Shown piece after piece: positions 52,231 to 63,592 of a stretch of 64,000 nt of DNA (position 1 is its first letter; each line of letters begins with the position of its first letter). Both the position numbers and the translations under genes were made by a program. The notes under the pieces are model-generated. The model searched no databases. It was not told the origin of the DNA and saw only the letters and a list, made by a program, of their open reading frames with translations. Source of the DNA: Selaginella tamariscina (lineage: Eukaryota > Streptophyta > Lycopodiopsida > Selaginellales > Selaginellaceae); contig PUQB01000196.1 in NCBI GenBank assembly GCA_003024785.1, positions 1 to 64,000 of the forward strand, given 5' to 3'.

Positions 52231-53256
52231 TCTATCATTAATATTATTATGTTTACTTCTGATGAAGACCCGCCCGTTGTTATTTCCTGAGTGCCTCCAG
52301 CACTTTGCCTGATATTAGAGAGCTTCGAGTTTTGGAAGGCTTCCTGTATCAACAACATGTTATGTGCGTGGATGTGTGTACACTAGAGCTATACTTATCA
52401 CTACATATATACACAGAAAATGTCGAAAACGTTATGATAATTTACATATATTCTTACTTCTGAAGGAGGTCCTTTCTCCTGGCTGCCTCCAGCACTTTGC
52501 CTGATATTAGAGAGCTTCAAGTTTTGGAAGGCTTCCTGTATATAATGAAAGCATCACTGACATTAATATGTGCATGCATGTGTGTACTTATCTCTACATA
52601 TACACAGAAACGTGTATGTCAAAAACGTTATGTATATTCTTACTTCTGAAGGAGGTCCTTTCTCCTGGCTGCCTCCAGCACTTTGCCTGATATTAGAGAG
52701 CCTCGAGTTTAGGAAGGCTTCCTGTATATAATGAAAGCATTAACAACATTGATATGTGCGAGCATGTGTGTACTTATACACAGAAACGCGTATGTTAAAA
52801 ACGTTATGATAATTTACATATATTCTTACTTCTGAAGGAGGTCCTTTCTCCTGGCTGCCTCCAGCACTTTGCCTCAGGTTTGTAAGCTTTGAATTTGTCA
52901 CAGATTCCTGGATTCCTGTCGAATATTAATGATACACACCACACGTGCACACACACACACATACACTGTTGGCATACACTACACACATGTATCCATGTAC
53001 TATACATGACAGTATAGGAGTCATATGTACACATTAAAGACTTGCCTGAGAAGGTGGAGTATCCTCCTCAATGCTATAAGTCACTTTCACATCCCCAGTA
53101 TCATCTACAATAGCCTCATTTGTTTTCTGACTCCAGGAGATCGATTTTTTTGCTCTAAAAGCAAAAATTATATACATATTGAAGAAATACTATATAAATA
53201 CCTTGGCCAGTGCGATTCTCTCCTTCAACATGCTGATCTACAACAACACCCGCCAT
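52032..53256 (-). CDS. Small acidic protein built from four tandemly duplicated exons
   Basis: Minus strand, seven exons: 53202-53256, 53046-53152, 52830-52907, 52644-52721, 52458-52535, 52257-52343 and 52032-52127, giving 192 residues with every phase closed. Exons 1-2 encode MAGVVVDQHVEGENRTG and a segment with KKSISWSQKTNEAIVDD. Exons 3-6 are copies of one 78-nt phase-0 exon (26 residues with NIRQSAGGSQEKGPPSE; the last is 29). The final exon encodes a charged end, GYESDDDSTGP. Intron 2 uses a GC donor (GCAAGT). I do not recognise the family. It has no signal peptide or membrane segment and looks disordered, so it is probably soluble. The gene lies only about 160 bp downstream of the NAC stop and converges on the NRL gene. 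The start sits in a typical plant context (gctATGGCG). Confidence 0.8.
52257..52907 (-). repeat. Tandem exon array, period about 186 bp
   Basis: Exon starts fall at 52907, 52721, 52535 and 52343. The introns are also alike (donor, agaatatatg, catgcacat phrases, and tatatacag-type acceptors near the first two joins). Whole exon-plus-intron blocks were therefore duplicated. Exons 4 and 5 differ by very few bases; exon 3 is the most divergent and exon 6 has a replaced 3' third. Confidence 0.9.
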
Positions 53257-53413
53257 AGCTGCTGCCTTAAAACCCTAATCGGAATGTTTGGATTCATTCA
53301 ACACGTGCTAATATACGCGCGAGACATGTGTCAAAATAATTTTAATTACATAAGTACATTTTTTTTAAACACGTGGTAACCTCTTACAGGTCCACGTGTC
53401 AAGGGGTTTAACA

Positions 53414-54638
53414 TTAGTTTGAGAAGATTGCAGAGAGATCCAAGACATGTGGGAGTTCCCATTGGTGCAGTGGGGGCATTCCAGAAGGGCTGTCGAATGA
53501 AAGGTTCAACTCAGGCTTTCCAGGCGAGATTGCCATGCTCTTGCTTGAACTGGCAGTGGAATTTGTGGATTGCGATTCCTCAGAGCTGCACAGATTCGGC
53601 GGCTGTGTCTGGATGGTCCTTTGGGCAGGTGAGGTTTTCTTGAAAATCTTGCACACGGTCCAGCATTCCTGCATAATGTGTGTATATACTACATAAGTGT
53701 GTGTTCAACATGTTGCATTTGGTTCAGCATGTGTTAGTAAGCTAACATCAACAAAACAGTACAATTCTAATGCTGTTTAAAGTTCTCGTGCGTGCGTGCA
53801 TGCGTGTGTGTGCTAAAGGCTGTGTACCTCTGGAGATTGTGTCAGGAAATCGTCACACTTAGTGGGCAATCTGAACTCGTGCATCATCCAGTCAGTCTTG
53901 ACGGGCCTTGATGCTCGGCCTTTGTAGAACACGAGAGATTTCTTCAGTCCAATGCACTTTTGTCTGTTGGAAGATGGATATACCGGCCTGTCTGTACCGG
54001 TTGCTTTCCAGAATCCACCCGAGGTCACCCTGTTTGGCCTGTTGCTGTTTCGGTACTTCCTGTCTCGTGGGCAGAAAAAATACCATTCACGCTCTCCAGC
54101 AGCTGCCATCCCTGTAAGTAAAATGCTTGTTAGAATATGACTTGTATATACATATAACATTTAGTTTTTATATATTAATAAATATTATGCTACTGAATTT
54201 CATCGGGGTCGATCTTTTGAATCGAATCTGAGCCGTAGATATAGAGTATACAGTTATTACTATGTTATATGTTGCACTAAAGCTCAGAATTACTGCTCGC
54301 AACTATGTTTGCTCCTTCATAGGATACTATATAAGTACTAGTGGGACTTTCTCTCTCGTGCACACGCACACCAACTATAATATTACGTTGCTTGAGTGTT
54401 TAATTCTGACATGTACATTCACAGCATTTTGTTATGATTCAGGTATATACACACACACTATACCTGGAAGCTCCCAAGGATCGAATTTGTAGATATCAAG
54501 CTGATTAATGACTTCGATAGCCAGAGGCTTATTCTTAACCTTCCTGTGTAAATAAAAGCCGATTAATTCTTCCTCTGTGGGATGAAATCTGAACCCCGGA
54601 AGTATGACATCGTCCTCAAGCATATGCAGCTTCTCCAT
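53414..54638 (-). CDS. NAC-domain transcription factor (FEZ/JUB1-like group)
   Basis: Three exons on the minus strand: 54464-54638, 53828-54111 and 53414-53668, with the usual NAC intron positions, giving 237 residues and no frame problem. NAC subdomains are all present: A ([18 protein letters not shown]), B ([13 protein letters not shown]), C ([15 protein letters not shown] with [18 protein letters not shown]), D ([22 protein letters not shown]) and E ([10 protein letters not shown]). The C-terminal activation region is short, Ser-rich and ends [13 protein letters not shown]. The [13 protein letters not shown] start and the IxxLDIYKxDPWELP block resemble the FEZ, NAC042/JUB1 and NAC035 clade, which bind DNA as dimers in the nucleus. 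The orthologue cannot be fixed from sequence alone. The short tail is compact for this clade. Confidence 0.93.
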
Positions 54639-54738
54639 TGTAGGAATTCTTTTTATGATGTCCTCAGCTATGTGGAACTACGATACATATATATCCCTGG
54701 CAAATACCGTAGAATAAATCTGTACGAAACGCGCCTTG

Positions 54739-54747
54739 ACTATATAG
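54739..54747 (-). promoter_or_regulatory. Possible TATA box of the NAC gene
   Basis: ACTATATAG reads as CTATATAGT on the minus strand, about 100 bp upstream of the NAC start codon. The spacing suits a 60-70 nt leader. No other support. Confidence 0.35.
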
Positions 54748-54990
54748 TCTGTCAGTCAAGTTCACTCCTATGGTCTAGGTGATATTCTGGATACGTCAGT
54801 CAAGTAAAAGTCGTTATATAGTCTATAGTCTTGTTAAACCGTGTTTATCTCCAGTGCTTGACATGACTATTCTCTTGGAATTTTCTCCCTGTGTTTTCCG
54901 ATTGTTGTTAGCGTGATGTTATGCATTACTTTTACATAATTAGTGCAGTTTAAGTATGCTCAAGTCAAAGTCTATTCGTATGTATGTCGA

Positions 54991-57128
54991 TTAATAAGCT
55001 CTGTAATATACACATGTGAATCCGGGGACCACTATATGATACGTGTTTGTTTCTTCGTGCAGGACGATTCCTGCAAGGTGGCTGCTATACTGTTGAGGTG
55101 TATATACTTGCAAGCAAATCAAATGGGCCCCTGAAATGTAATCCATCTGCATGAGTTTCTTTGCTAAGGGTAACGAGAGGTGAACATTTCTTTGGACTTT
55201 GCATGCGGAGAGTAGAGACTTTAGAGTGATAGGTTTGGCTTCGAAAGGCATGTTTTTCACTAGCTCATCACAGGTAGAGAGTTTCCCTGACCTAGCCAGG
55301 ACATCAACCATTGTGTAGAAATGCTCACCCAGGATATCCACCCCGTGGTCGATATGCATGCTTCTCAAGTATGAGACACTCTGATCTACCATTCCACTGT
55401 GACTGCATGCATTTAAGAGGCTTGCAAATGATAGCTCATTAGGTTGGATACTGTTAAGATTCATCTCTTGAAGGAGAGTTACGGCTTTCATGCCATTAAC
55501 TGTTGCACCCAACATACAGTTCCATGATGCAGAGTTTCGTTCTGGCATTTTACAGAAGAAAGCTTGGGCTCCTACTGTATTGCCGACTCTGGCATATGCA
55601 GCAAGCATAATGTTCCAAGTTACTATATCTTTCTCAGGGATAATGTAGAACAAACCTTTTACTTCTTCTATATGGCCATTGCGGGAATAGCAAGTTATAA
55701 TTGTATTGAAAGCTACTGTATCGCACTCTGGCATTTGAGAAAACAACTTGTTAACAGTGTACATGTCTTGAAAATGCATGAGAAGCATTGTTGTCCATGA
55801 AATGGTGGTGCACTCTGGCATTTGATCGAAAACTACTTGGGCTTGCTCGATGTGTCCGGCTTTTGCATATGCCACAAGAAGTCCATTATAAGAACTAGAG
55901 TTCACTTCACCCATTGTGTGGAACAAGTGTAGAGCTTCATTAATATGCCCCTTTTGTGCATATGCTGCAATCATCATGTTGCATGAAACAAGGTCTCGCT
56001 CGGGAATCATATCAAAAGTTGTCCTAGCTTGACTTAAGCTTCCACATGTAAGGAAACCAGAGAGGAGAGTGTTCCATGAAGCCATATTCCGTGTTGGCAT
56101 TGCATCAAACACAGCCTTTGCCATTTCAATATGCCCAAGGTGGGCATATGTCCATATCATTGCGTTCCACAATACTATGTTGTGAGTCTTCGTTGCATGA
56201 AACACTTGCTCAGCTTTCTCTAGATGCCCACCTTGAGCATATGTTCTGAGGACTGCTTTCCAGGTTACTACATCATGCTCGGGCATCATATTGTAGACTT
56301 GTTCAATGGCTTGCACATCATCTAATTACGACAATATAACTGAAGCATTGTATTGATTGAAACCATGTCGTGCTCAGGCATCTGTTTAAAGAGAGATTCT
56401 GCTTCCTTAACATCTAGAAAGCCTGAGAGTACCGAGTTCCATGAGACAACGTTAGTTTCAGGCATCATTTTGAGCATTTTCATTGCCTCCTGCATATCCC
56501 CACTTTGGGCATATGCTACAAGTAAGGTGTTCCAAGAAATTATGTCCCGATCAGGCATCTCATCGAACAGTAACCTTGCACTGATCAAGTCTCCGGATAT
56601 GACATAACCTTTGATGAGGATGTTGTATGAAGCAACTGACTTATTGCGCATTTGTTCAAATGCACTTCGGGCTTTAGAAAGATATCCTTCTTCAACGTAC
56701 TTGGAGATCATTATATTCCAAGTCATTGAACTCTTCTCAGTTACGTTAGAGAAGGTGGATTCAACCTCTTCTAAACTTCCATATTGTGCAAGGCCGGACA
56801 AGAGTGAGTTCCATGCAACAGGTCCTCGTTCTGGCATTTTGTCAAAGATCTCCTTTGCTTGCAGCAGATGCCCGTTCTGGGCATATGCATTGAGCATTAT
56901 TGTCCATGAGAAAGCGTTTAGATGGTTTATCAATTCGAATGTCCTCTTTGCTTCTTTGAGGTCTCCACATTTTCCGTACATTTCAATGAGCAGATTTCTC
57001 AGGTACCTGTCTTGTCTCAAGTGATTGCTCCTGGATATCTGCTCATTGATCTGCCTGCCTTTGGAGAGATTTCTTGTGTCACCACAGAGGCGGATAGCTG
57101 CTGCTAACCTCCGCTTCTCGGTTTCCAT
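54991..57128 (-). CDS. PLS-class pentatricopeptide repeat protein with E-type end, frame broken once or twice
   Basis: Intronless on the minus strand. It starts METEKRRLAAAIRLCGDT at 57128 and carries about eighteen tandem 31-35-residue PPR motifs (for example MPERGPVAWNSLLSGLAQYG, MPDRDIISWNTLLVAYAQSG), with P, L and S variants alternating. The tail (SYLRSMHIDHGV, ITLKSLLSACKVQRNVHL, AKKLMQMD) is an E-type region; no DYW domain is present. PLS proteins direct C-to-U RNA editing in mitochondria or chloroplasts by binding sites upstream of the edited base. A TAG at 56322-56324 comes where the motif pattern continues one base out of register (aattag where aatttag would stay open), and downstream repeats are intact to the E region. 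A second slip near 55108-55118 would give an LLASIYTSTV-like end at a stop near 55092. RNA editing cannot repair a missing base, so this is an assembly error or a young pseudogene. Confidence 0.85.
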
Positions 57129-58365
57129 TAGTTGTGTTTAGGTTAAGGACATAGGTGGTATATATTACTTAGCAGAATACCAATGACTTCTCTCTCTATC
57201 TACAACTACCATCGTATATACACGATACATGTGTGTGTAGATTTCTAGATGATACGATTTATGAGAGAGAGTGAGCTCAAGTTTGAGAATTTTGATTAGA
57301 GAAGTTTCTAAATCCAACGGCTGATTGGTCAATTAGAAATTGAGTATATAAACCAAGAAAAAAGTGATTCTGTTCGAGGAAAAAAGTTTATCACGATTAA
57401 TCAGAATTAATTAAAATTAATTTTTTTACTTATTGTAATTCAATTAATAAAGAATATTTCACTGTTTTTTTTGTCAAACTCAATTTTTATTTTTTCAGAT
57501 TTTTTTTTGATATTTTTCTAATATAGTGAAAGTGAAGCTTGTGAGTGAGACTATGAGAATGATGGACAGTAATATTAATGTAAGACAATATTGTGTATTT
57601 AAGAATAATACTTACTATTGTAAGCAATTAATTTACACAATGGAACCCTTTTAATTCCAATGTTTTTTAAAATGGATTTAATATGTATTACTGTTATGAC
57701 ATAGGGAGGAAAATACAAATTAAATATGAATTCTATAGGTTAAAATGTAAATTTTTTTAGGGTTAATATATTTTTAAATTAATATATTTTCTTATTTAAA
57801 TGCATATGTGAATGGGTTTTCGTGCATGTTAATTAAAAAAAATTTAAAATTATACTCAAAAAACCCTTGAAAACCCCTTTAAAATGAAGGAAAATATTAA
57901 TTTTCTTTTAATTTCTTATACTAAGGCCCCATTTTGCAAGTGTCCATTAGAAGCATTACGATCGCTGTTATGATCAACATTTTAATCCTCAGTAAGTAAT
58001 TAAACACATCTTGAAAATTCATTCATCTGAGTAGTAGAACTTAAAACTTTACAGGAGCAGCTTAAACAAAATCCAGGGTTAAAACGGTCCACAAAGCCAT
58101 CTAAAAACGTAAACTTTTTTAAATATGTTTGTAATTTCATTTATAATTTAATTATTAAAAATTGATCACTTACACTAAAATATTTAATTATTCTTTATAG
58201 AATATAATAAAGAATCTAATATAGTATAAAATATTCTATAATAAATTACTTAATAATATGAAAACAAATTTACTTTTAAAAATCATATTCAATTACAAAT
58301 TTAATTACAACTGAATTCACTAAAAACTATGGAGTGAGCAGTTGCATAGTGGTAATAAATTCATC
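57129..58365. other. AT-rich intergenic region
   Basis: It includes the presumed PPR promoter side. No coding sequence is seen, and there are poly-T tracts at 57420-57510. Confidence 0.5.
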
Positions 58366-58630
58366 ATGGCTCGTTCTTCATACATGGGTTTGTCGTTCTG
58401 ATGCTGCTCCTTAGTGCATGCTTTATCAACTATGCGAATGCAGCAACTACAGCTGCGGCAAAGGAAACAAATGTGAAGGATGCAAAGAAACTATGGTAAA
58501 TGCCAGAAGCGCTGCAAACTGTATGGATATCATTGCTGTTACGGCAGTGATCTGTCAAAGTACAAGAACAAGTGCTGCTGCAAATGGTCCTATCCTTGTA
58601 GTAGCAGTAATGCAGGGAGGCTGCTGCTAA
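58366..58630 (+). CDS. Candidate secreted cysteine-rich peptide, frames broken
   Basis: From ATG at 58366 the DNA reads MARSSYMG, then one base out of register FVVLMLLLSACFINYANA, a good signal peptide. Further on, the frame from 58480 encodes a Cys-rich basic block (YGKCQKRCKLYGYHCCYG, then NKCCCKWSYPC), nine cysteines in about 35 residues. Another Cys-rich frame overlaps at 58418 (CECSNYSCGKGNKCEGC). One or two single-base shifts are needed to join signal and Cys-rich block, in line with indels elsewhere in the window. If real, it would be an apoplastic defence- or signalling-type peptide. The family is not recognised. It may equally be a relic. Confidence 0.35.
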
Positions 58631-59575
58631 TACTAGATTCTGTTTCCAATTTACATGTAAGCATGTGTAAATATAACCAAGTCTAATGTATGTTCATGAA
58701 TAAAAAGGTTTGTCAATTGAAAATTTCAGTTTGATTCTTTCACTCTCTACAACAGATATGTATAAATAATTGTATATGCCAGAGCATGGAATACATGAGA
58801 GTGACAGCTCGGACGATGCTAAGGGAATTTACAATGTCATCAAAGAGAGCACAGCAGCAAACGTGTATGCAAAAATTTTACAATGAAAATAAAACAGGAA
58901 TAGATTAATTATGCCCCGAAACTGTTGTGATTTTCTTCGCTTCAGCATGGACAAAAGATCACAAGGAATATCGCTCTCAACAGGTTTGCAAAGGATCAGA
59001 TCCTTCAACTTTAGATGTCATACTCACAGCATCAATGTAAAATCTATATAAAATTGCATATCTTTAACACAGGTAAATATTGTCATACTTGTCCGTTTTG
59101 CTATTCACTGACTTAGCATATGTATGCATTTGCTGGCAAACTAAGTATCTGACGTTTGCTTACGTGTATGACGATATTTGGTCACTTTTAATCTCGTTCA
59201 AATTCAAAAAACTTAGTGTATGTAAGTAATAAACGTTTATCACATATACAAAACAACTTAATTAATTCAAGTAACCTTGAAAAGTTGATAAAACAAATAT
59301 TCATGTTCAATGACTGTTCCATCTTTCAAATAAACAAGGAGACGTATCCGTGTGTATGTTTGTGGGCAACGATGTTTGGTCACATTCAAAACATTTACAG
59401 TGTATATTTATATATAAACTAATAAATGTTTATCACGTATACATGTCAGTTTAAACGTATGTCATTCCTGCATATTTCAAGTGACATTCTCAACTTAATT
59501 AATTCAGGTACCTTTAACGTTTGTGTTAAAGCTGATATTAACCTAGTTTGTTTTATTTATATTTTTATTAATTTT
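58631..59575. other. Intergenic region with one short ORF
   Basis: A 37-codon open frame starts at about 58778 (MPEHGIHESDSSDDAKG). It is acidic, then helical, and might be an isolated exon, but nothing nearby extends it. The rest is AT-rich. Confidence 0.35.
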
Positions 59576-60157
59576 TTAACACTTAAAGACATTACTAATT
59601 GTCCAGGCATTACTAATTGCAACATCGGGTGAGAGCATGTAATAGTCAAACTTGGTGGGTCGGCAGGGATAAGCGGTATCCCCGTAAACAAACCGGTACC
59701 ACATCCTGACCATTCCGTTATTCCGAGTTGCATCGTTGACCACTCTCTCCACGTCACTTGCGTAAGTACCACGGTTGAAATTACGTTTTTGTGGGAATAT
59801 GTTCCATTTGTCCTTTCCCGAACCCCCTTGGTTCTTCCCAATAATGTGTCCCGCATCGTCCCCCTTCTTTCCGATGCTTCTTACCCATGTGAACGTTATG
59901 GGCACTGTACAGAGAGTTTGATTGGGAAATATTACATTAAATACAGATGCAGCATATAGTTTGTGTGGTGTTGAGAATCCTATTATCTATACATCCTGTT
60001 CTGCATAAGTGTTTTAAATTTGCATAAATATGCAACTCAAGGGGACGTGATAGATTATTTACATATAAATACGTTCTACAATCGCTTGAAAGTCTATAAT
60101 ATCCTTTACGCTAGAAGAAACGTGCTACAGAAACCAACTAATGTCAACATCAGAATA

Positions 60158-60203
<46 letters not shown>

Positions 60204-60489
60204 TGATGGCTGGAGTTGTGTCGTTACCGTTTCCTAGGTGGCGACGCTGTACTTCAGCATAGAGATACTCTACTACATTCTCATTTGTTCTGCATGTATG
60301 GTAGTTAACCTCGAGGACAGGTTGATCACCTCCTGGAACAAACTCCCCCCCTCTCGGCATGGAATTGAGCCAATCTGCACCCATGGGCACACTTGGAGGA
60401 CGGTGGGTGATGGCAATGACAGGGAGATGGCCATAAGATAGAAGCACTAACATGAAGGCTGCAATGTGAGCATTTGAGATGAATGCCAT
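59576..60489 (-). CDS. Secreted DNA/RNA non-specific endonuclease-like protein (Endonuclea_NS_2-like)
   Basis: Two exons on the minus strand, 60228-60489 and 59576-59904, joined G|TG in frame, give 196 residues. An N-terminal signal peptide (hydrophobic core AAFMLVLLSYGHLPVIAI) predicts secretion or vacuolar delivery. The second exon holds the nuclease core: GDDAGHIIGKNQGGSG, with the DxGH catalytic histidine, followed by NIFPQKRNFNRGTY, with the N-x(8)-N-R element that holds the metal ion. A later YRFVYGDTAYPCRPTKFDYY matches the strand region where the family has R-P. This architecture is best known from bacterial secreted nucleases and some animal and fungal proteins. In plants it would probably act in the apoplast on extracellular nucleic acid. 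The intron begins with a (GT)n(GA)n tract. No frame problems. Assignment rests on motif recall, not a search. Confidence 0.75.
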
Positions 60490-60532
60490 TCTTGTACTAT
60501 CGATGTGTGAGTCCTAGCCTTGAATGGGGCAA

Positions 60533-60540
60533 CTATATAC
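60533..60540 (-). promoter_or_regulatory. Possible TATA box of the endonuclease gene
   Basis: ctatatac reads GTATATAG on the minus strand, about 45 bp upstream of the start codon. A short leader would result. Position-based only. Confidence 0.35.
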
Positions 60541-60982
60541 TGTATCTATCAACTTAAAATTGGACATTTCAGCATTTTATTTTGACCCGTGTCAGCATTT
60601 TATTTTGACCCGCAACTAGAAGTGGCCTTGTCAGCATTTTATTTTGATCCGCATCTAAAAGAACATTGTATTATAAAAGACCTTCTTAAATATATTGCTT
60701 GGAAATGGATTAATATACTATATTATAATCAAGCCTGGCTACAAATCATGTTATTATAATGCTCCATATTTTGAATATGTAAGGATTCTCTCGTAACTCA
60801 GAAAGCATATTAATGAATAAAACATAATTAACATAGAGTGGATGACAGTTCAGAGTGGCGTTTAGAGTTCGTTTAGAGGTCAAATAAGCAATCCAATGGA
60901 AAATTTATATAGTGCTACAAAAAAGAAAGAAAATTCCAAGAAGGAAGATTTTTTTTTTCCCATAAAAAAAATTGTCAAATCT
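60541..60982. repeat. Three copies of a 22-bp direct repeat in the endonuclease upstream region
   Basis: The phrase tcagcattttattttgaccc occurs at about 60569 and 60592, and with one change at about 60632. It lies directly upstream of the endonuclease promoter candidate. The rest is AT-rich with no gene, ending at the copia LTR. Confidence 0.7.
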
Positions 60983-61144
60983 TGTTAGTTTTTCTGTAAC
61001 TGCCACTTTGTTTATGTGAAAATGTATGTACAGATGAACTGCCCTGGTACTAACGGACACTTAATCCAACGCCCAGCTGCATCCCCATGCTTGTGTGGCG
61101 TTGCCACCGTGACCTCCAGGCTGGCCGGGTTACCTCTCTCAACA
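60983..61144 (-). repeat. 3' LTR of the copia relic
   Basis: Starts tgttag and ends caaca on the plus strand (TG…CA on the minus strand). About 80% similar to 63606-63765. Confidence 0.85.
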
Positions 61145-63592
61145 CTCTCACTCAGCCGCAAGAGTTTAATATCTGCATCTCATCATGATGCTTTGTGAAC
61201 TTTCTTCACCAAGTGGCTCGGTCACGATATCAGTTACCATTTCTTGAGTTGAAATGTAGCTCAGGAGCACCTTCCAAGACTTGTTCACAAATAAAGTGCA
61301 CTTTGCTTAGTCCTTTTAAAAGCTTGATTGCATTCCTATTATCACATAACAATGTCATTGGCAACTGCAATGAAACACATATTTGCTCCATAAAATCTTG
61401 CAACCACATGGCTTCCTGTGCTGCTATATAGTCTACCTCTATGGATGAAAGTGCTGTAACGACTTGTCTCTTCCAGCTTACAAATCCACCATCCAGGAAA
61501 AACAAGTATCCAAACGTTGATTTTATGGTATCTTTATCCCTGGCTCAGTCTGAGTCAGTGTAGCCAACCAACTCCATCTCTCCCCACTGTTCTGGTTTAC
61601 TACTAGAATTCCCACTGCCTCTAAGCATATTTTGGTGTGGTGTTGATAGCCTCTGTCTAAAAGGATAATGGCATTCCTACATGAATTAGCATGTTGCAAG
61701 CATTCTCCGTTAGTGTTTGATTCATCCTTTCAGCGACACCATTCTAGGCAGGACTGTCAAGGGGTGTAAATTAATGTTAAATTTCATTGTTGTTACACAA
61801 CTTAATCAAATCTTTTGACTTATATTTTCCACCATGTCACTACAAAGAGTTTTGAGTTGCTTCCTAAAAAGATTTTCAATTAAAATCTTGTATAGCTGAA
61901 AATGATTAAGCACCTTAGATTTTAATAAAGATTAAAAAATGTTTTTTGTTTGGATGACTCTGAATATGCATTGGTCCACACACATTTGTGTGAACAAGTT
62001 CAAGAGGTTGATTGCTCTTTGACTTTGTGTGCTTTAGAAAAAACTCTTGTGCTTGCTTCCCCAACACACATGCCACATAGAATTCCAAGTTGTCTATGGG
62101 CTCAAGCTACTTGACTTGTGGTTGATCTCACAAGACTGCTCTAACAACATCTTTATGAAGATGTCTTAGTTGCTCATGCCATAATTAAATATTGTAGTTC
62201 AAATTGAAAGTGCCAATTCTAGCTGCTTATATGGGATTACCATGCTAGCATTCAACTTGTATAATCCAAAATATCTTTGTCCATACACCATTGGTTCATG
62301 ACTTCTTTTATAAATAATGATAGCCTTCTTATCATCAAATAAAAAACTAAAAGCCACTGTTGATTGCTATTGTAACAAAGAAGAGATTATAAAATATATG
62401 TTCCTAAGTTACCAAGACGCCAGTTTCACATAAATTGTGTCAACAATTTCGACTGGGAGAAGATGATTATCTTCCATCCTAACATGCCTACTAGCATGAA
62501 TTTTTTGGAGGTTCAGAAAGGTCTCCCTCCTACCGGTCATGTGCATGTTTGCTGCCGTGTCCAACTAGATCACATCATGATCTTGCTCTTGAACAAACAC
62601 ATGCCCTAAAGTAGCTTGCACCATGAGAACCCTTAACTGGCTTGTGTTTCCATTCTTAGCATTCTTTCTCCCTAATCCTCAAGGATGCCCTATTTGCTTA
62701 TCTCGACAATCTCTAGCATAGTGATTAATTTACTTATAATAATTGCACTCACCTTTCCTCTCTCATGAGTTACCAACAATGCTAACCTTGAAACTACTAG
62801 CATTGTTGTTTACAATGGCCTTAAAACTGCTAGCACTATCTCCTTGTGTTAGAGAATTCTCTAGTACTCTTTATCATTTCTTTTATGATTTCAAGGATGC
62901 TTTAACCCTATTGTTGAATAAATTCCTCAATAGCACGAAGCTTGCTCCTCCTTTTTCTTTGCTATAGCTAAGATGCACCGCAGCATCACCTAGCCCCACT
63001 TCTCACTAAATTTTTTCATTTTACCCGGTTATCATGTGGCTGCCAAGTGACCATCCAATGTCATTACCATGTGTGAGCACGCTAAGTCTTTCCAAGACAA
63101 CCCTAAGAATTTGACTTAAATGAAGTCTCTTAGAATGACTATTTCTTGAACCTTATAAGACAACTCGAGCAGACTTTAGGATTCTGCCCCATGAGACTTA
63201 TACAGAGTTAAGGCATCGTCTCTTACCTTTAAGGAATCTCATTTGGGAGTGCAAGCATAGCCATGCGGTCAAATGTAAATTACCTCTAAGCTGGTGCGAG
63301 ACATGTAGGATCACTTCTGAGTTGTGTTACCTATCATGAGTGACCTTTGGAGGAAGGCATAGTAGCAACCCTTAAGTCTGCAAATGAGGGCATCCACTCT
63401 CTTAAAAGGTTGATGAGTGTCATAGTTCTAGCCTAATGGGTTGACTACCTAGGTAAAGATTATGAGATATGTGGGATATGTGAGAAAAAAACCCAAATGG
63501 ACATGGGTTATCGTGACCAGGGGCCTTTCATAAACATTAATTAGCCCTTTGTCGAAGAGGGAAATGTTGTGACAATTGTCATATTCTCTCGT

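Noticed and set aside
56322-56324. Stop in the PPR gene repaired by RNA editing
   Set aside because: Editing changes C to U (or U to C) and cannot restore the lost base that the motif register requires.
57245-57290. miR156-like gagagagtgagc stretch
   Set aside because: Only part of the mature sequence matches, within a GA-rich tract, and no hairpin arm is evident.
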